This document shows, in pieces, positions 62,733-64,000 of a DNA stretch of 64,000 bases. The stretch is from Bacillus sp. sid0103 (lineage in GTDB: Bacteria > Bacillota > Bacilli > Bacillales_B > DSM-18226): the NCBI RefSeq assembly GCF_019219025.1, contig NZ_JAHUWN010000010.1:62001-126000 (forward strand), written 5' to 3'. The translations under genes and the position numbers were made by a program. Numbering within the stretch: the first letter of the stretch is position 1; every line of letters starts with the position of its first letter. The notes beneath the pieces were generated by a model, which searched no databases, was not told the origin of the DNA, and saw nothing but the letters and a program-made list of their open reading frames with translations.

Positions 62733-64000
62733 CTAACTTCTTAACACTGCAGATAAATCATCTTCTACCGTTACCTTACAGCACACAGATATCGTATATC
62801 CAACTACTCCTATCAGCACTAACGGACATAGAAGCCAAGTCTGCCAAGCAATATGAACAAATTCAATTCTTGCAGCTCCCATATAGGACATTGCCATACT
62901 TACAAGAAACTCCCCTAAATAATCAGAAGCCAGTACTCCAAGTATGATTCCCAATATCAGTACCATCAACGTTCCTGCCATATATTGATGTTTAACGTTT
63001 TTAGAAGTTAATCCCACACTTCTCATGATGGCAATCTGGGACTTATCTTTTGACAATAACATCTTAAGGAATAATGCAGTTATCAATACAACAATGATTA
63101 CTGCAATGGCGATTCCGCCGATAACAATTGTACTCATCTGATCAATGATATTTCCAAGAGTCTGTTGTGTATATTCTTCGATATCATTTACCTGTGCAGA
63201 ATCATAGGCATTCCGATAGTGGTCCATTTTCTCATTAATATCAACGCCGGGAGCCACATCCATGCTCACAATATACCAAAGAACAGCATCTTCATTTACG
63301 CCAAGACTGGTATCCGCCTTTGCTGTTTTTCCGCCATTTGTAATATCTTGATAGATACCAGATACTTTCAATGTCTTTTCTGTCCCGGCATTCTTAACTA
63401 CTACTTCATCCCCCACTTCCTTGTTTAATCCGTCTTCTGATGCATTTGCATGGGAAAGTGAGATCTCCCCTTCACCCTCCGGTGATCTTCCCTCCAGATA
63501 ATTCAGTGGAAATACGGAAAAATCTCCGGCTTCAATATTAATATAGTCCCAGGAACCTTCCACATTTTTGACCTGGTAAGAACTGGTGATGTAGGCCGCA
63601 TGCTTCTCAATATCCAAATCATTCTGCAGCTCTTCCTGCAGCTTATTAAAATCTTCTGTAATCGTATCTGTCTTTCGAAGATCGATTCTCATGTCGCTTT
63701 TTCCAATTCCCATGTATGTGGAAAATTCCGGTGAATTCATGGTGTTATACAGATTTAAGGGGAGAATTACAATAAACGTACATACGACAAAAATAATTAG
63801 TAATAATCCGTATAATTTGGAACGCATCCATACATCCCTAAGACCCATGTATATATTAGTGCTAAAGAATTTGTTCTTAAGCAGTGAAAAACTGTATTTT
63901 TGGTTCTTTCCACGCTCCATGATATCTGAACGTAATGCTTCCACCGCAGAAATCTTATCGATTCTTTTTAGTACTCTCTTGCAGTCCATCACAATCATTA
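62733..64000 (-). CDS. FtsX-like ABC transporter permease (partial, C-terminal part)
   Basis: The frame is open to the window edge, so the N-terminal part lies outside. The visible part (422 residues or more) starts at a linker typical of the end of a first FtsX domain (RIDKISAVEALRSD). One helix follows (LYGLLLIIFVVCTFIVILPL), then a large extracellular domain of about 180 residues, then the second FtsX domain with three helices (IGGIAIAVIIVVLITALFL; IAIMRSVGLTSKNVKHQYMAG). It is the membrane partner of the downstream ATPase. Substrate unknown; peptide-antibiotic export or sensing is a common role. Confidence 0.88.
   Translation of the reverse strand, partial: MIVMDCKRVLKRIDKISAVEALRSDIMERGKNQKYSFSLLKNKFFSTNIYMGLRDVWMRSKLYGLLLIIFVVCTFIVILPLNLYNTMNSPEFSTYMGIGKSDMRIDLRKTDTITEDFNKLQEELQNDLDIEKHAAYITSSYQVKNVEGSWDYINIEAGDFSVFPLNYLEGRSPEGEGEISLSHANASEDGLNKEVGDEVVVKNAGTEKTLKVSGIYQDITNGGKTAKADTSLGVNEDAVLWYIVSMDVAPGVDINEKMDHYRNAYDSAQVNDIEEYTQQTLGNIIDQMSTIVIGGIAIAVIIVVLITALFLKMLLSKDKSQIAIMRSVGLTSKNVKHQYMAGTLMVLILGIILGVLASDYLGEFLVSMAMSYMGAARIEFVHIAWQTWLLCPLVLIGVVGYTISVCCKVTVEDDLSAVLRS

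Overview
The window looks like chromosomal DNA of a spore-forming Bacillaceae species (Bacillus, Neobacillus or a close relative). This is inferred from low-GC coding sequence with strong GGAGG ribosome sites, and from Bacillus-type control elements: a CcpA cre site, a PhoP box, Fur boxes, a BirA box, and TPP and cobalamin riboswitches. YkuK, YesM/YesN and sporulation-kinase-like proteins agree. No rRNA, tRNA, prophage, insertion sequence or CRISPR array was seen.

Region 1 (1-20 kb) is a galactoside locus. A GH3 glycosidase end and a secreted esterase run rightward. Facing them, twelve leftward genes run from 19.9 kb to 1.7 kb: a YesN-type response regulator, a YesM-type kinase, a sugar-binding lipoprotein, two permeases, lacZ, a GH36 alpha-galactosidase, galK, galE, galT, galM and a LacI-type repressor. 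Together they would sense galactosides, import them, split them and feed galactose into the Leloir pathway. No importer ATPase lies in the locus, so a shared MsmX-type ATPase is expected elsewhere. Controls visible are a cre site before the binding protein, a stem-loop after it, and a promoter with operator-like inverted repeats before galK.

Region 2 (20-36 kb) holds a GntR-controlled ABC operon, a PhoP-regulated alkaline phosphatase, an MFS transporter, and a Fur-controlled siderophore uptake locus (binding protein divergent from two permeases, an ATPase and a ferredoxin-NADP-reductase-like flavoprotein). Next come an eight-copy 69-bp tandem array running into a decayed GGDEF gene, a BirA-controlled bioY, and a DUF2157/GDYXXLXY membrane pair.

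Region 3 (36-51 kb) is a mixed stretch: secreted M14 and M28 peptidases, a thioesterase, YkuK, two soluble PAS histidine kinases, a DUF418 protein, an SH3/DUF4163-type gene broken by a stop codon, an aldo/keto reductase, a phosphatase, a SET-domain protein and a GNAT acetyltransferase. Two short genes, a 52-residue zinc ribbon and a one-helix membrane peptide, are also proposed.

Region 4 (51-64 kb) holds a TPP-riboswitch thiazole operon (tenI-thiO-thiS-thiG-thiF), a two-gene unit for a propeller/SH3/LysM protein, a cobalamin-riboswitch metE, a YjbR/VOC pair, and the end of an ABC transporter operon that leaves the window.

The most unusual content is repetitive. There are at least 13 full or partial copies of a palindromic GTGTCAGGCACC element, a 140-bp GC-rich hairpin element, a 175-bp element with inverted ends in the iron-operon leader, and the 69-bp array. 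I found no gene cluster that is clearly a new system; the repeats are the best leads.
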